Origin: Aeromicrobium sp. Root472D3
GTDB taxonomy: Bacteria > Actinomycetota > Actinomycetes > Propionibacteriales > Nocardioidaceae
Direction: 5' to 3'
Length of the DNA stretch: 64,000 nucleotides
Assembly: GCF_001426485.1 (NCBI RefSeq)
Contig: NZ_LMET01000002.1
Coordinates: 175,722 to 239,721 of the forward strand
In this document: positions 18,236 to 26,473 of the stretch, one piece after another
Layout: every line of letters begins with the position of its first letter
Position numbering within the stretch: the first letter of the stretch is position 1
Notes under the pieces: generated by a model
What the model saw: only the letters and a program-made list of their open reading frames with translations
What the model was told of the DNA's origin: nothing
The model's database searches: none
Program-made: the position numbers and the translations under genes

Positions 18236-19378
18236 CTACGACTTCGGGAGACCGTCCTTGGTGCACAGCGAGCCGATCTCCGAGCTCTTGTCCTGGGCGA
18301 TGAGCTTGAACATCCGCGGAGCACGTTCGGGGTCCCACGTCACGGCGAAGTCGCGCAGCGGCACGGTGCAGTTGAGGCCCTTGCCGCCCATCGACGACGA
18401 CAGCGCGAGCGCGAACTTGCCGAGCGAGATCGGTCCGACGTCCTCGCCGATCGTCAGCGAGCCCGAGGCGCCGGAGGCGACGCTCAGGTAGCGCAACGGG
18501 TTGAGGACGGTCCAGGGCGACTTGGCCTCGCCGGCGATCGAGCCGAGCACCTCGCGCTGGCTCTGCACGCGCTGGATGTCCTGCGTCGCGTACGAGTGGC
18601 GGTTGCGCGAGTACGCCAGCGCGGTGCGTCCGTCGGCGGTCTGGCATCCCTTCTTGACGTCGAGCCCCGAGTCCTTGTCCTTGATGTTCTCCGTGGGACA
18701 GATCTCGACCCCGCCCAGGGAGTCGACGACCTTGACCAGGCCGCCGAAGCCGACCTCGACGTAGTCGTCGACGCGGATGCCGGTGTTGTCCTCGATCGTC
18801 TTGACCAGCAGCTTGGGTCCGCCGTACGCGTACGCCGCGTTGACCTTGGTGCGGCCGTAGCCGGGGATGTCGACGAGCGAGTCGCGCGGGATCGACATCA
18901 GGACGTCGGGCCCGGCACCGGTGTGCAGCATCATGATGGTGTCGGTGCGGCCGCGCCCACCGCCGTCGCCACCGGTCGACAGCTCCTTCTGCTCGGCCTT
19001 GGTCAGGCCGCGGCGGCTGTCGGAGCCGACCAGCAGGTACGTCGTGCCGGGCTGGTCGGCGGGACGGTCGCCGCCCGGGTCGGCGTCGACCTTGGCGATC
19101 TTGCCCCACGCCCAGATCGGGACGGCGACGAGGAAGACGATCCAGGCCAGCACCAGGATGCCGACGACGCGTCGCTTGGTGCGTCGCTTCTTCGGCCGGG
19201 GAGGCTCGCCGCCGGGCGTGCCGGCCGCCGGACGGCCACGGCCACCCGGCGGGGGGAGGTTGGGGGGCGGGAGCTGCGGCGGGGGCAGCTCGGAACCGTC
19301 CGCACGGGGCGCGGGACGCGTGGTGTCGTCCTCGCCGTAGAGCCACCCGTAGTTGCCCTGGGGGCGCTGATCTGACAT
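18236..19378 (-). CDS. LytR-CpsA-Psr (LCP) family wall-polymer ligase
   Basis: 380 residues. A Pro-rich cytoplasmic segment (1-65) ends in KKRRTKRR before a TM helix. The LCP domain follows: [20 protein letters not shown], the Arg/Asp site in [20 protein letters not shown], and the late [23 protein letters not shown] enzymes move undecaprenyl-linked glycopolymers onto peptidoglycan. This is one of three LCP genes here, divergent from the next one. Confidence 0.9.
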   Translation of the reverse strand: MSDQRPQGNYGWLYGEDDTTRPAPRADGSELPPPQLPPPNLPPPGGRGRPAAGTPGGEPPRPKKRRTKRRVVGILVLAWIVFLVAVPIWAWGKIAKVDADPGGDRPADQPGTTYLLVGSDSRRGLTKAEQKELSTGGDGGGRGRTDTIMMLHTGAGPDVLMSIPRDSLVDIPGYGRTKVNAAYAYGGPKLLVKTIEDNTGIRVDDYVEVGFGGLVKVVDSLGGVEICPTENIKDKDSGLDVKKGCQTADGRTALAYSRNRHSYATQDIQRVQSQREVLGSIAGEAKSPWTVLNPLRYLSVASGASGSLTIGEDVGPISLGKFALALSSSMGGKGLNCTVPLRDFAVTWDPERAPRMFKLIAQDKSSEIGSLCTKDGLPKS

Positions 19379-19465
19379 GGAGACGACCGTACCGGACCCC
19401 GCGTCGCCGACGCCGCAGCCGACCGCGGGGCAGCGCGTCGAAATTGCGCGGCGCGTCGCGGCGCG

Positions 19466-19486
19466 CCCTCAACCTCCGATTGAGGG
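19466..19486. promoter_or_regulatory. Inverted repeat upstream of the second LCP gene
   Basis: CCCTCAA, seven bases, then TTGAGGG forms a perfect 7-bp dyad. A -10-like AATACT follows at 19495-19500. It sits in the 161-bp gap between two divergent LCP genes and is a candidate operator. Confidence 0.4.
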
Positions 19487-19539
19487 TTTGCGTGAATACT
19501 GATGCCACCTCAGCTCTTCCCCATCACCGCGAGGACCCC

Positions 19540-21003
19540 ATGTCTGACGTTCCATCGAGTGTCCTGGGCGGGTCGTACGACCGCCCGGCCGACACCTCGG
19601 CCCGTATCCAGTTCCGTCGCGCCCTGACGCTGACCGCCATGACGCTCGTCATGCCCGGGTCGGCGCAGCTCGTGATGGGCAACAAGAAGGTCGGACGGAT
19701 CAGCCTGCGCATCTGGCTCGCGTTCCTGGCCGTCGGAGCCGCGCTGCTGGTGGTCTCGCTGACCTCGCGCACGGGCCTGTTCTCGCTCATGACCAACCCG
19801 ACCGTCCTCACGCTGGGGCGCTGGACCCTCATCGCCGGCGCGATCGCCTGGGTGGCCCTGATGATCGACGCGTGGCGCCTCGGGCGCCCGCTCGAGATGG
19901 CCCGCAAGCACCGTCTGTGGATGACGGGCCTCAACAGCGCCCTGTGCTTCGTCACGGCCGGTGTCATGTTCTTCGCGGCCCACATGGTCAGCACGTCGCA
20001 GTCGTTCGTCGGCACGGTGTTCTCGGCCAGCACGACGTCCGCCCCCGAGTCGGGCCGCTACAACGTCCTGCTGCTCGGCGGCGACTCCGGCCCGGACCGC
20101 AGCGGTGTCCGTCCCGACTCGCTGACGGTCGCGTCGATCGACAAGGACACCGGACGCACCGTGCTGATCGGCCTGCCCCGCAACCTCGAGGACGTCCCGT
20201 TCAAGCCCGGCACCGTCATGGACAAGGAGTTCCCGAACGGCTTCGACTGCGACGGCTGCTACCTCAACTCGGTCAACACGTGGGCCAACGACCACGCCGA
20301 CCGCTACGGGACGAAGTCGCCCGGCATCAAGGCCACGATGGACGCCGTCGAGGAGATCACGGGTCTCAAGCTCAACTACTACGCGATGGTCAACATGAAG
20401 GGCTTCGCCAAGCTCATCGACGCCGTCGGCGGCGTGACGCTGGACGTCCGCGAGCGCACCGCGATCGGCGGCATCGGCTCGCCCGTGCGCGGCTACATCG
20501 AGGCCGGCAAGCAGAAGGTCACGGGCGACCAGGCCCTCTGGTATTCCCGCAGCCGGGTGCTGAACAACGACTTCTCCCGCATGGGACGCCAGAAGTGCGT
20601 CATCAACGCGATGGTCCAGCAGATGAGCCCCCAGAAGGTCCTGCTGAACGTCGGCAAGATCGCCAAGTCGGGCAAGGAGCTGCTCAGCACCGACATCCCG
20701 CAGAAGGACCTCGACGTCTTCATGGACCTCGCGCTGAAGGCCAAGTCGCAGAAGATCTCGACGGTCTCGCTGGTCCCGCCGGTCATCTACACCGGCAACC
20801 CCGACTACGTGAAGGTCCGCACCATGGTCGGCGCGGCGATCGACGAGGCCGAGGGCACCAACGCCGCGGCCAAGACCCACCTCGCGAGGGCGGCGCTCTC
20901 GGTGCCGCCGACCCAGGAGCAGCAGGTCGAGGCCAAGGCCGCCGCGAAGAAGAAGGACCCGATCGAGGCCAACCAGAGCTCCGACCTGGCAGCGGCCTGC
21001 TGA
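19540..21003 (+). CDS. LytR-CpsA-Psr family protein with multi-TM N-terminus
   Basis: 487 residues. An N-terminal module of four hydrophobic segments (about 25-170) precedes the LCP domain: NVLLLGGDSGPDRSGVRPDS, GLPRNLEDVPF with the catalytic Arg, and LWYSRSRVLNNDFSRMGRQK. Two paired Cys lie in FDCDGCYLN and the last residue is Cys. The start has GAGG seven bases upstream. It is a tandem paralogue of the next gene and may share or divide substrates with it. Confidence 0.9.
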   Translation: MSDVPSSVLGGSYDRPADTSARIQFRRALTLTAMTLVMPGSAQLVMGNKKVGRISLRIWLAFLAVGAALLVVSLTSRTGLFSLMTNPTVLTLGRWTLIAGAIAWVALMIDAWRLGRPLEMARKHRLWMTGLNSALCFVTAGVMFFAAHMVSTSQSFVGTVFSASTTSAPESGRYNVLLLGGDSGPDRSGVRPDSLTVASIDKDTGRTVLIGLPRNLEDVPFKPGTVMDKEFPNGFDCDGCYLNSVNTWANDHADRYGTKSPGIKATMDAVEEITGLKLNYYAMVNMKGFAKLIDAVGGVTLDVRERTAIGGIGSPVRGYIEAGKQKVTGDQALWYSRSRVLNNDFSRMGRQKCVINAMVQQMSPQKVLLNVGKIAKSGKELLSTDIPQKDLDVFMDLALKAKSQKISTVSLVPPVIYTGNPDYVKVRTMVGAAIDEAEGTNAAAKTHLARAALSVPPTQEQQVEAKAAAKKKDPIEANQSSDLAAAC

Positions 21004-21051
21004 GGTCCCGGCTGAGGACTGGCTGAGATCCCGTGGTGGATGCGGTGACGA

Positions 21052-21079
21052 GAGCCCCCATCAGCGATACTGGGGGCTC
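21052..21079. terminator. Hairpin between the tandem LCP genes
   Basis: GAGCCCCCA, ten bases, TGGGGGCTC: a perfect 9-bp stem without a T-run. It may end the upstream transcript or fold in the leader of the downstream gene, since GATACT in the loop looks like a -10. Confidence 0.5.
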
Positions 21080-21121
21080 CGCCCGGCGGCGTCCGTCCGC
21101 CAGGCACGATCACGAGGAACC

Positions 21122-22588
21122 ATGACGCATCGGGCCAGTCTGCTGGGCCGCGGCTACCAGGACCGCCACCTGGACTCGCCGCGTGTCCGTTTTCGTCGTG
21201 TCCTCACGCTGTGCCTCATGACGATGGTCGTGCCGGGCTCGGCGCAGGTCGCGATGGGCAAGAAGATCATCGGCTGGACCGCGATCGTCGCGTGGTGCGC
21301 GGCGATCGCGGGAGCCGGCTACGCCTTCTCCACGTTCCGCACCGACCGGGCCCGGGTGCTGGGCTGGTTCACCGATCCCGACGTCCTGCTGGCCACGCGC
21401 GTCTCGATGGTCGTGGCGGTGCTGCTGTGGCTCGTGCTGTTCGTCGACGCCTGGCGTCTCGGCTCGCCCGTGCGCCTGACGTTCGTGCGGGCGGCGGTCG
21501 TGACGGTCGTCAACCTCGCGATCATCGGCAGCGTGGCGGGGTCGACGGCCTTCGCGTCGCAGCTCATCCAGGTGCAGCGCAACGTCGTCAAGACGGTCTT
21601 CCCCGAGACCGAGGTGACCCCGCCGCTCGCGGGACGCTTTAACATCCTGCTGCTGGGCTCGGACGCCCGCGCCGACCGCACGGGCGTCCGCCCCGATTCG
21701 ATGACGGTGCTGAGCATCGACGCCGACACCGGCAAGTCGGTCATGGTCTCGCTGCCGCGCAACCTCGAGAACGTCCCGTTCCGCAAGGACTCGCCGCTGG
21801 CCGCGGTCTACCCGTACGGCTACAACTGCGGCGACGAGTGCCTGCTGAACGCGGTGCACACGATGGCGCAGGACCGCAAGGACCTCTACCCCGACAGCAA
21901 GGACCCGGGCCTCGACGCCACGATCGACGCGATCGAGGGCGCGACCGACCTGACGATCAACTACTACATCATGGTCAACCTCAACGGCTTCAAGGGTCTC
22001 GTCGACGCCGTCGGCGGTGTCGAGATGGACGTCAAGACCCGCATCGCGATGTTCGGCCACGACGACGCCTACAAGAACGTCTACATCGAGCCGGGCCGGC
22101 AGAAGCTCGACGGGCAGGAGGCGCTCTGGTACGCCCGCAGCCGGGTGCAGTCCGACGACTACGCCCGCATGGGACGCCAGAAGTGCCTGATGGCGGCGAT
22201 GGCCGATCAGCTGAGTCCCGCCAAGGTGCTGACGAACGCGACCAAGATCGCGAGCTCCGGCAAGCAGCTGCTCAGCACCAACATCCCCCAGACCGAGCTC
22301 GGGCGCTTCGCCGACCTGGCCCTGAAGGCGCGGGGCAAGCAGATCCGCACGGTCTCGATCGTCCCGCCGCAGTTCAACACCCAGACGCCCGACTTCGACG
22401 CGATCCACGCCGCGATCAAGACCGCGATCGACGAGTCGGAGGGCGACGCCGCGAAACCCGCCGCCGGCGGCGGGACGGGCTCGACGACCGGCACGCCGAC
22501 GACGCCGGCGCCGACCACCCCGACGACGCAGTCGCCCACCGAGGGCCGCGCGGCCAACAACGCCGAGGACCTGCAGACCGCCTGCTGA
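21122..22588 (+). CDS. LytR-CpsA-Psr family protein, paralogue of the preceding gene
   Basis: 488 residues with the same build as the previous gene: four TM segments, then NILLLGSDARADRTGVRPDS, SLPRNLENVPF, paired Cys in NCGDECLLN, LWYARSRVQSDDYARMGRQK, and a C-terminal Cys after a Thr/Pro-rich linker. The close match along the whole length points to tandem duplication. It has a GAGGAA Shine-Dalgarno sequence and its own leader. The neighbouring exporter genes suggest the pair acts on a polymer exported by that transporter. Confidence 0.9.
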   Translation: MTHRASLLGRGYQDRHLDSPRVRFRRVLTLCLMTMVVPGSAQVAMGKKIIGWTAIVAWCAAIAGAGYAFSTFRTDRARVLGWFTDPDVLLATRVSMVVAVLLWLVLFVDAWRLGSPVRLTFVRAAVVTVVNLAIIGSVAGSTAFASQLIQVQRNVVKTVFPETEVTPPLAGRFNILLLGSDARADRTGVRPDSMTVLSIDADTGKSVMVSLPRNLENVPFRKDSPLAAVYPYGYNCGDECLLNAVHTMAQDRKDLYPDSKDPGLDATIDAIEGATDLTINYYIMVNLNGFKGLVDAVGGVEMDVKTRIAMFGHDDAYKNVYIEPGRQKLDGQEALWYARSRVQSDDYARMGRQKCLMAAMADQLSPAKVLTNATKIASSGKQLLSTNIPQTELGRFADLALKARGKQIRTVSIVPPQFNTQTPDFDAIHAAIKTAIDESEGDAAKPAAGGGTGSTTGTPTTPAPTTPTTQSPTEGRAANNAEDLQTAC

Positions 22589-22650
22589 GCGTCAGCAGTC
22601 GACCTGCCGGCAGCGGGGGTCGCCACCCCGGGCCGAGCGAGCGCTGCGCG

Positions 22651-23484
22651 TCACTTGTCCTGGGCGGCGTGGTAGGCGGCGATGACCTCGTCGGGCTCGC
22701 CGTCCATCAGCAGCGTGCCCTGGTCGAGCCAGATGACGCGGCTGCACGTGTCCTTGATCGACTGCATCGAGTGGCTGACGAGGAACACCGTGCCGGCGTC
22801 GTCGCGGATCTCGCGGATGCGGGCCTCGCTGCGCTTGCGGAACGTGCGGTCACCGACGGCGAGGGCCTCGTCGACGATCAGGATCTCGTGCGTCGCCATG
22901 CTCGCGATCGCGAACTTGAGACGGGCCGTCATGCCCGAGGAGTACGCGCGCATCGGCAGGTCGATGAACTTCTCGAGGCCCGCGAAGGCCACGACGTCGT
23001 CGTAGCGGGCCTCGATCTCGTCCATCGTGAAGCCCATCGCGAGCCCGCCGAGGATGATGTTGCGCTCGCCGGACAGGTCCTTCAGGAGTGCCGCGCCGAC
23101 GCCCAGCAGGCTCGGCCGCGACTCGGAGTAGATCGCGCCGCTGCTGGTGGGGGTGAGGCCCGCGATCGCCCGCATGAGCGTCGACTTGCCCGAGCCGTTG
23201 GTGCCGATCACGCCGATGCTGTCGTTCTGGTACGCCGTGAACGAGACGCCCTTGAGCGCGTGGACGGTGCGCATCTGCTTGCCACGGCCCTTGAGGCGCA
23301 GCGACTTGCGGTCGGCGGCGGACGGGCGCTTGCCCGTCGCGAACACGTTGTACTCGACGTGCACGTCGTCGACGATCACGACGGGGGCGCGGGTGCCCTT
23401 CGGGACGTGCACGGGCGGGTGGGCCATGCCGAGGTCGTCGAGGTCGTCGATCGGCCTGGACTGCTCGGTGGGGTCAGTCGACAC
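22651..23484 (-). CDS. ABC polysaccharide exporter, ATP-binding protein (TagH/Wzt type)
   Basis: 277 residues. Walker A GTNGSGKS, the short-loop signature YSSGMTARLKFAIA typical of TagH/Wzt exporters, Walker B ILIVDEALAVGD and the switch His in VSHSMQSI are all intact. A 65-residue N-terminal extension precedes the nucleotide-binding domain, and the C-terminal carbohydrate-binding domain of some Wzt proteins is absent. The GTG start overlaps the end of the permease gene by 11 bp, so the two are translationally coupled. Confidence 0.9.
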   Translation of the reverse strand: MSTDPTEQSRPIDDLDDLGMAHPPVHVPKGTRAPVVIVDDVHVEYNVFATGKRPSAADRKSLRLKGRGKQMRTVHALKGVSFTAYQNDSIGVIGTNGSGKSTLMRAIAGLTPTSSGAIYSESRPSLLGVGAALLKDLSGERNIILGGLAMGFTMDEIEARYDDVVAFAGLEKFIDLPMRAYSSGMTARLKFAIASMATHEILIVDEALAVGDRTFRKRSEARIREIRDDAGTVFLVSHSMQSIKDTCSRVIWLDQGTLLMDGEPDEVIAAYHAAQDK

Positions 23485-24370
23485 GTCCGTACCTCTCCTC
23501 GGCGCGCCAGAAGAACCAGACCCCGAACGCCAGCACGCCGATCGTCCACAGGATCGCGTAGACCCAGTAGTCGGTGTTGGTGTCGTAGAAGGGGCCGTCG
23601 AGCAGCGCCGCGCGGGCGATGCTGAGGAACTCGTGGACGGGCTGGTAGTCGGTCAGGGTCACGAGCCACGGGTGGCCGGGCGTGCCCTCGGGGTTGGCGG
23701 CCGACGGCGGCTTGGGGCCGAACCGCTCCTCGATGCTGAAGAAGATGCCGGTCGTGTAGAAGAAGAAGCGCGTGATGAACGGCAGGAAGTTGTTGAGGTC
23801 GCGCCAGTGGACCGCGAGGCGGGCCGTGATCAGCACGATGCCGCACGTGAACGCGAAGAACAGGGCGAAGATCGGGATGATCAGCAGCCAGTGCCACGTG
23901 ATCGGGTTGCCGGTGGCGACCAGGAACACGAGCATGATCGCGACGGTCGGCAGGAACTTCAGGAAGCGCTCGGTCACGGCGGCCAGCGGCAGCACCATGC
24001 GGGGGAACGCGAGGCTCTGCACCAGGGCCGAGTTGTTCGTGATGGCCCGTCCGCCCGCGGTCCACGACTGGGCGAAGAACTCGAAGACGAAGATGCCGAT
24101 GATCAGGAACTCGACGAAGTGCGGCGGACGGCCCTGGGGGCCGATCAGGACGCCGAAGACCGCGCCGTAGATCAGCGCGTTGAGCAGCGGCTTGAGGATG
24201 ACCCAGAACATGCCGAGCGAGTTCTGCTGGTTCTCGGACTCGATCCGGAACCTGGCCATCGAGAAGATGAACGACCGCCTGCGCCACACCTCGGTGACGT
24301 ACTCGCGCAGCGAGGGGCGTCCGCCCACCTTGGTGAGGCCTGCGCTGGCGGCCTCGTCGGCGATTGTCAT
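23474..24370 (-). CDS. ABC polysaccharide exporter, permease (TagG/Wzm type)
   Basis: 298 residues, ABC-2 type with six TM segments. The N-terminal motif RFRIESENQQNSLGMFWVIL and a central FPRMVLPLAA are typical of TagG/Wzm permeases. With its ATPase it would export a lipid-linked wall polymer (teichoic acid or galactan-like). The three LCP ligases next door would attach such a polymer to peptidoglycan, which supports this reading. The polymer itself is unknown. Confidence 0.9.
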   Translation of the reverse strand: MTIADEAASAGLTKVGGRPSLREYVTEVWRRRSFIFSMARFRIESENQQNSLGMFWVILKPLLNALIYGAVFGVLIGPQGRPPHFVEFLIIGIFVFEFFAQSWTAGGRAITNNSALVQSLAFPRMVLPLAAVTERFLKFLPTVAIMLVFLVATGNPITWHWLLIIPIFALFFAFTCGIVLITARLAVHWRDLNNFLPFITRFFFYTTGIFFSIEERFGPKPPSAANPEGTPGHPWLVTLTDYQPVHEFLSIARAALLDGPFYDTNTDYWVYAILWTIGVLAFGVWFFWRAEERYGRVD

Positions 24371-24451
24371 TGCGTGTCGGGTCCCTACTGTTCGGACGAT
24401 CGTGGCCTCGGGAGGTACCGCGTCAGCCTCGGACGAGTGTAGAGGATCGAT

Positions 24452-25117
24452 CTACGTCGGGGTTCCGCCCTCTTGGGCCGCCACGCGGGCCAGCTGCTCG
24501 GGCGTGGCCCCCGCGACGACGACCAGTGAGCCGCCGCCGAGGCACGCCGCGGCGAGCATCCGGGCGTCCCGGGCCGTCGGGCCCGGCGTCACGACGAGCC
24601 GGGCCGGGGACGGTGCCGTCCCGGCCAGGACGTCGGCATGCGTGCTGGTGCGTCCCTCGAGGTCGAGGGCGACGGAGTCGGCGGTCGGCGGGTCGAGGGC
24701 CACGAAGTGGTCGCCGTGACCCGGTACCTCGGCGCCCAGGTCGAGGAAGCCCGCCGGTGCCTCGGCGAACCGCCCGCCGAGGGGCCGCAGCGAGGCCGCC
24801 AGGCGGTGCGGCTCGTCAGCTTGCAGCTCGGGCCCGCTGACCCCGATCCCGGCGTCGTGGTCGACGACCGCGGCACCGACGTTCCAGGCCGTCAGGATCC
24901 AGACCATCGTGAGCCAGTGGCTCGGCAGACCCAGCCGGATGCGGGCGCCCGGCTCGACGTCGAGCTCGTCGACCAGGAAGTTGCTGGTCTTGGCGACCCA
25001 GTTCGCGGTCGTCGTCGTGCTGAGCTCGACGCGCTCGCCCGTCGACATGTCGTAGTAGGTCACGAGGGGCTGCGAGGGATCGGCCGCCGCGCGCAGCAGG
25101 TGGTCGAGCGTCCTCAC
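24452..25117 (-). CDS. TIGR03089 family protein
   Basis: 221 residues. It resembles the N-terminal part of AMP-dependent synthetases (TYYDMSTGERVELS, LGLPSHWLTMVWILTAW) but stops before the adenylation motifs, as expected for the actinobacterial TIGR03089 family. Function is unknown. Its GTG overlaps the stop of the CofD-like gene by 4 bp, so the pair is coupled. The same pair of families flanks the LCP gene Rv3267 in Mycobacterium. Confidence 0.8.
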   Translation of the reverse strand: MRTLDHLLRAAADPSQPLVTYYDMSTGERVELSTTTTANWVAKTSNFLVDELDVEPGARIRLGLPSHWLTMVWILTAWNVGAAVVDHDAGIGVSGPELQADEPHRLAASLRPLGGRFAEAPAGFLDLGAEVPGHGDHFVALDPPTADSVALDLEGRTSTHADVLAGTAPSPARLVVTPGPTARDARMLAAACLGGGSLVVVAGATPEQLARVAAQEGGTPT

Positions 25118-25899
25118 GAGGCCACCACCTCGCGCAGCATCGCGACGACGGCCGTGACGTCCGCCTTGACGGTCCGCGCCTCACCGGGCACGTCGGCCCG
25201 CAGGCCCGCGACCCGCACCAGCTCGTCCGGCGCGGTGTCGTCGTGCTCGACGACCAGCACCTGCGCGGGGCCCCGGTCGTCGAGGGCGTCGAGCAGCCCC
25301 GGCGTGCGCAGCACGGGATCGATCGCCAGGGTGCGGCTCGACGGACCCAGCACCACGACGTCGCTGTCGCGCAGCTCGTCGGCGACCAGGGACGACACGC
25401 CCCACGCCTCGGCGACCAGCACCGTCTCGCTCGCGACGTGCGTCGACGGCGCGGCCAGGTACTCCTCGACGTGCACGGCCCGCGGCTGCTCGTCGTCGCC
25501 CTCGACCACGACGTGCAGCTCGGCCCGGTCGTCGCTCATCGGCAGCAGCCGGTAGCCCAGCCCGCCACGTGACGCCGCCGCCAGCGTCGCCTGCGACAGG
25601 GAGTAGCCGGTGCCCAGCAGCTCGGTGCGGACCAGGCGCGTCGCGACCGTCTGGTCGCTGGCCCGCTGCCACGCGGGGGAGTAGTCGATCGACCGCAGCT
25701 GGTCGGCCACCGCGAACGTCGGCGTCACGCCCGGCGGGCTGAGCAGGGCGTCCAGGTCGGGGCACGCCTTGAGCCAGGCCGACCAGTGGTCGCGGACGAT
25801 CGGGGCGACGACCGTCAGCTCGTCGTCGGGCCCGAGGGCCGCCGCGAGCTCGTGCACGAAGGGTGCGCCGTCGGCGCCGGAGATGAGCGTGATCCGCAT
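25114..25899 (-). CDS. CofD/FbiA-like protein, divergent and probably not a standard transferase
   Basis: 261 residues. The middle matches CofD (2-phospho-L-lactate transferase of F420 synthesis): ACPDLDALL, the ATRLVRTELLGTGYSLSQAT block, RLLPMSDDRAELHV and VVLGPSSRTLAIDPVLRTPG. However, the N-terminal substrate and metal loop, normally with NTGDD, reads APIVRDH, and the C-terminal SPIIGG-type motif is missing. The protein is about 60 residues shorter than FbiA. The position beside whiB2 is that of fbiA in Mycobacterium. It may be a degenerate or repurposed copy. No fbiB is present. Confidence 0.65.
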   Translation of the reverse strand: MRITLISGADGAPFVHELAAALGPDDELTVVAPIVRDHWSAWLKACPDLDALLSPPGVTPTFAVADQLRSIDYSPAWQRASDQTVATRLVRTELLGTGYSLSQATLAAASRGGLGYRLLPMSDDRAELHVVVEGDDEQPRAVHVEEYLAAPSTHVASETVLVAEAWGVSSLVADELRDSDVVVLGPSSRTLAIDPVLRTPGLLDALDDRGPAQVLVVEHDDTAPDELVRVAGLRADVPGEARTVKADVTAVVAMLREVVAS

Positions 25900-26017
25900 C
25901 GAACCATTGTGTCCTGACGCGGCACACCGCCGACCGGCGGCCACGACACGCCGCGAATCGCGTGGATCTTGCCAATCGGCTTGACATGTGAGAGGTCACG
26001 GGACTGTAATTCCACCT

Positions 26018-26272
26018 ATGTCATTCGATCTGGAACTGTCGCACGAGCCCGATGAGGAACTCATGTGGCAGGAGCGTGCGCTGTGCGCCCAGACCGACCC
26101 CGAGGCGTTCTTCCCCGAGAAGGGCGGCTCGACCCGCGAGGCCAAGCGCGTCTGCCTGACCTGCGACGTCCGCGGTGAGTGCCTCGACTACGCCCTCGCC
26201 CACGACGAGCGCTTCGGCATCTGGGGCGGGCTGTCCGAGCGCGAGCGCCGCAAGCTCAAGAAACGCGCTTAG
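26018..26272 (+). CDS. whiB2: WhiB2-type transcription factor
   Basis: 84 residues. Four cluster-binding Cys are at 23, 46, 49 and 55 (CxxC then CxxxxxC), followed by the GIWGGLSERERR turn and the basic tail KLKKRA. The run ALCAQTDPEAFFPEKGGSTR is characteristic of WhiB2/WhmD/Streptomyces WhiB, essential for septation or sporulation in those genera. It binds a [4Fe-4S] cluster and acts with sigma A. The ATG at 26018 lies seven bases after a TGTAAT. Confidence 0.93.
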   Translation: MSFDLELSHEPDEELMWQERALCAQTDPEAFFPEKGGSTREAKRVCLTCDVRGECLDYALAHDERFGIWGGLSERERRKLKKRA

Positions 26273-26285
26273 CGCGGCGTCGCAT

Positions 26286-26380
26286 CCTGACTGGCGGCGT
26301 TGCTCGTCGGTCGGCGCACAAGACCGGTGCGCCCCTCCGGCTGGGGGCACCTCCCGCTTGCGGGGGACTTGCCAGTCGGG
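26286..26380 (+). ncRNA. Candidate structured RNA or multi-stem terminator after whiB2
   Basis: A closing 10-bp helix (26286-26295 with 26371-26380, one G-T pair) encloses two hairpins: 26327-26335 with 26343-26350, and 26352-26357 with 26360-26365 (TCCCGC-tt-GCGGGG). It lies in the 201-bp gap between whiB2 and the GT2 gene, which has its own promoter downstream. It might be a small RNA, a whiB2 3' structure or a terminator. It is not a tRNA. Based on hand pairing only. Confidence 0.4.
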
Positions 26381-26459
26381 CGCGACCCCACGCCAAGCCG
26401 GGTCAAGTCCTCGACTACTGGTCGCACGCTCCATCCTGACTTCGATTGGGGAGATGGCC

Positions 26460-26465
26460 TAGGGT
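26460..26465 (+). promoter_or_regulatory. -10 element of the GT2 gene
   Basis: TAGGGT lies eight bases before the GTG at 26474 and helps fix that start. Confidence 0.5.
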
Positions 26466-26473
26466 TGGCCGTT

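Noticed and set aside
26286..26380. A tRNA gene
   Set aside because: The pairing has no anticodon arm or T-loop consensus (GTTCRA), and the closing stem is 10 bp with internal unpaired bases that do not fit a cloverleaf.
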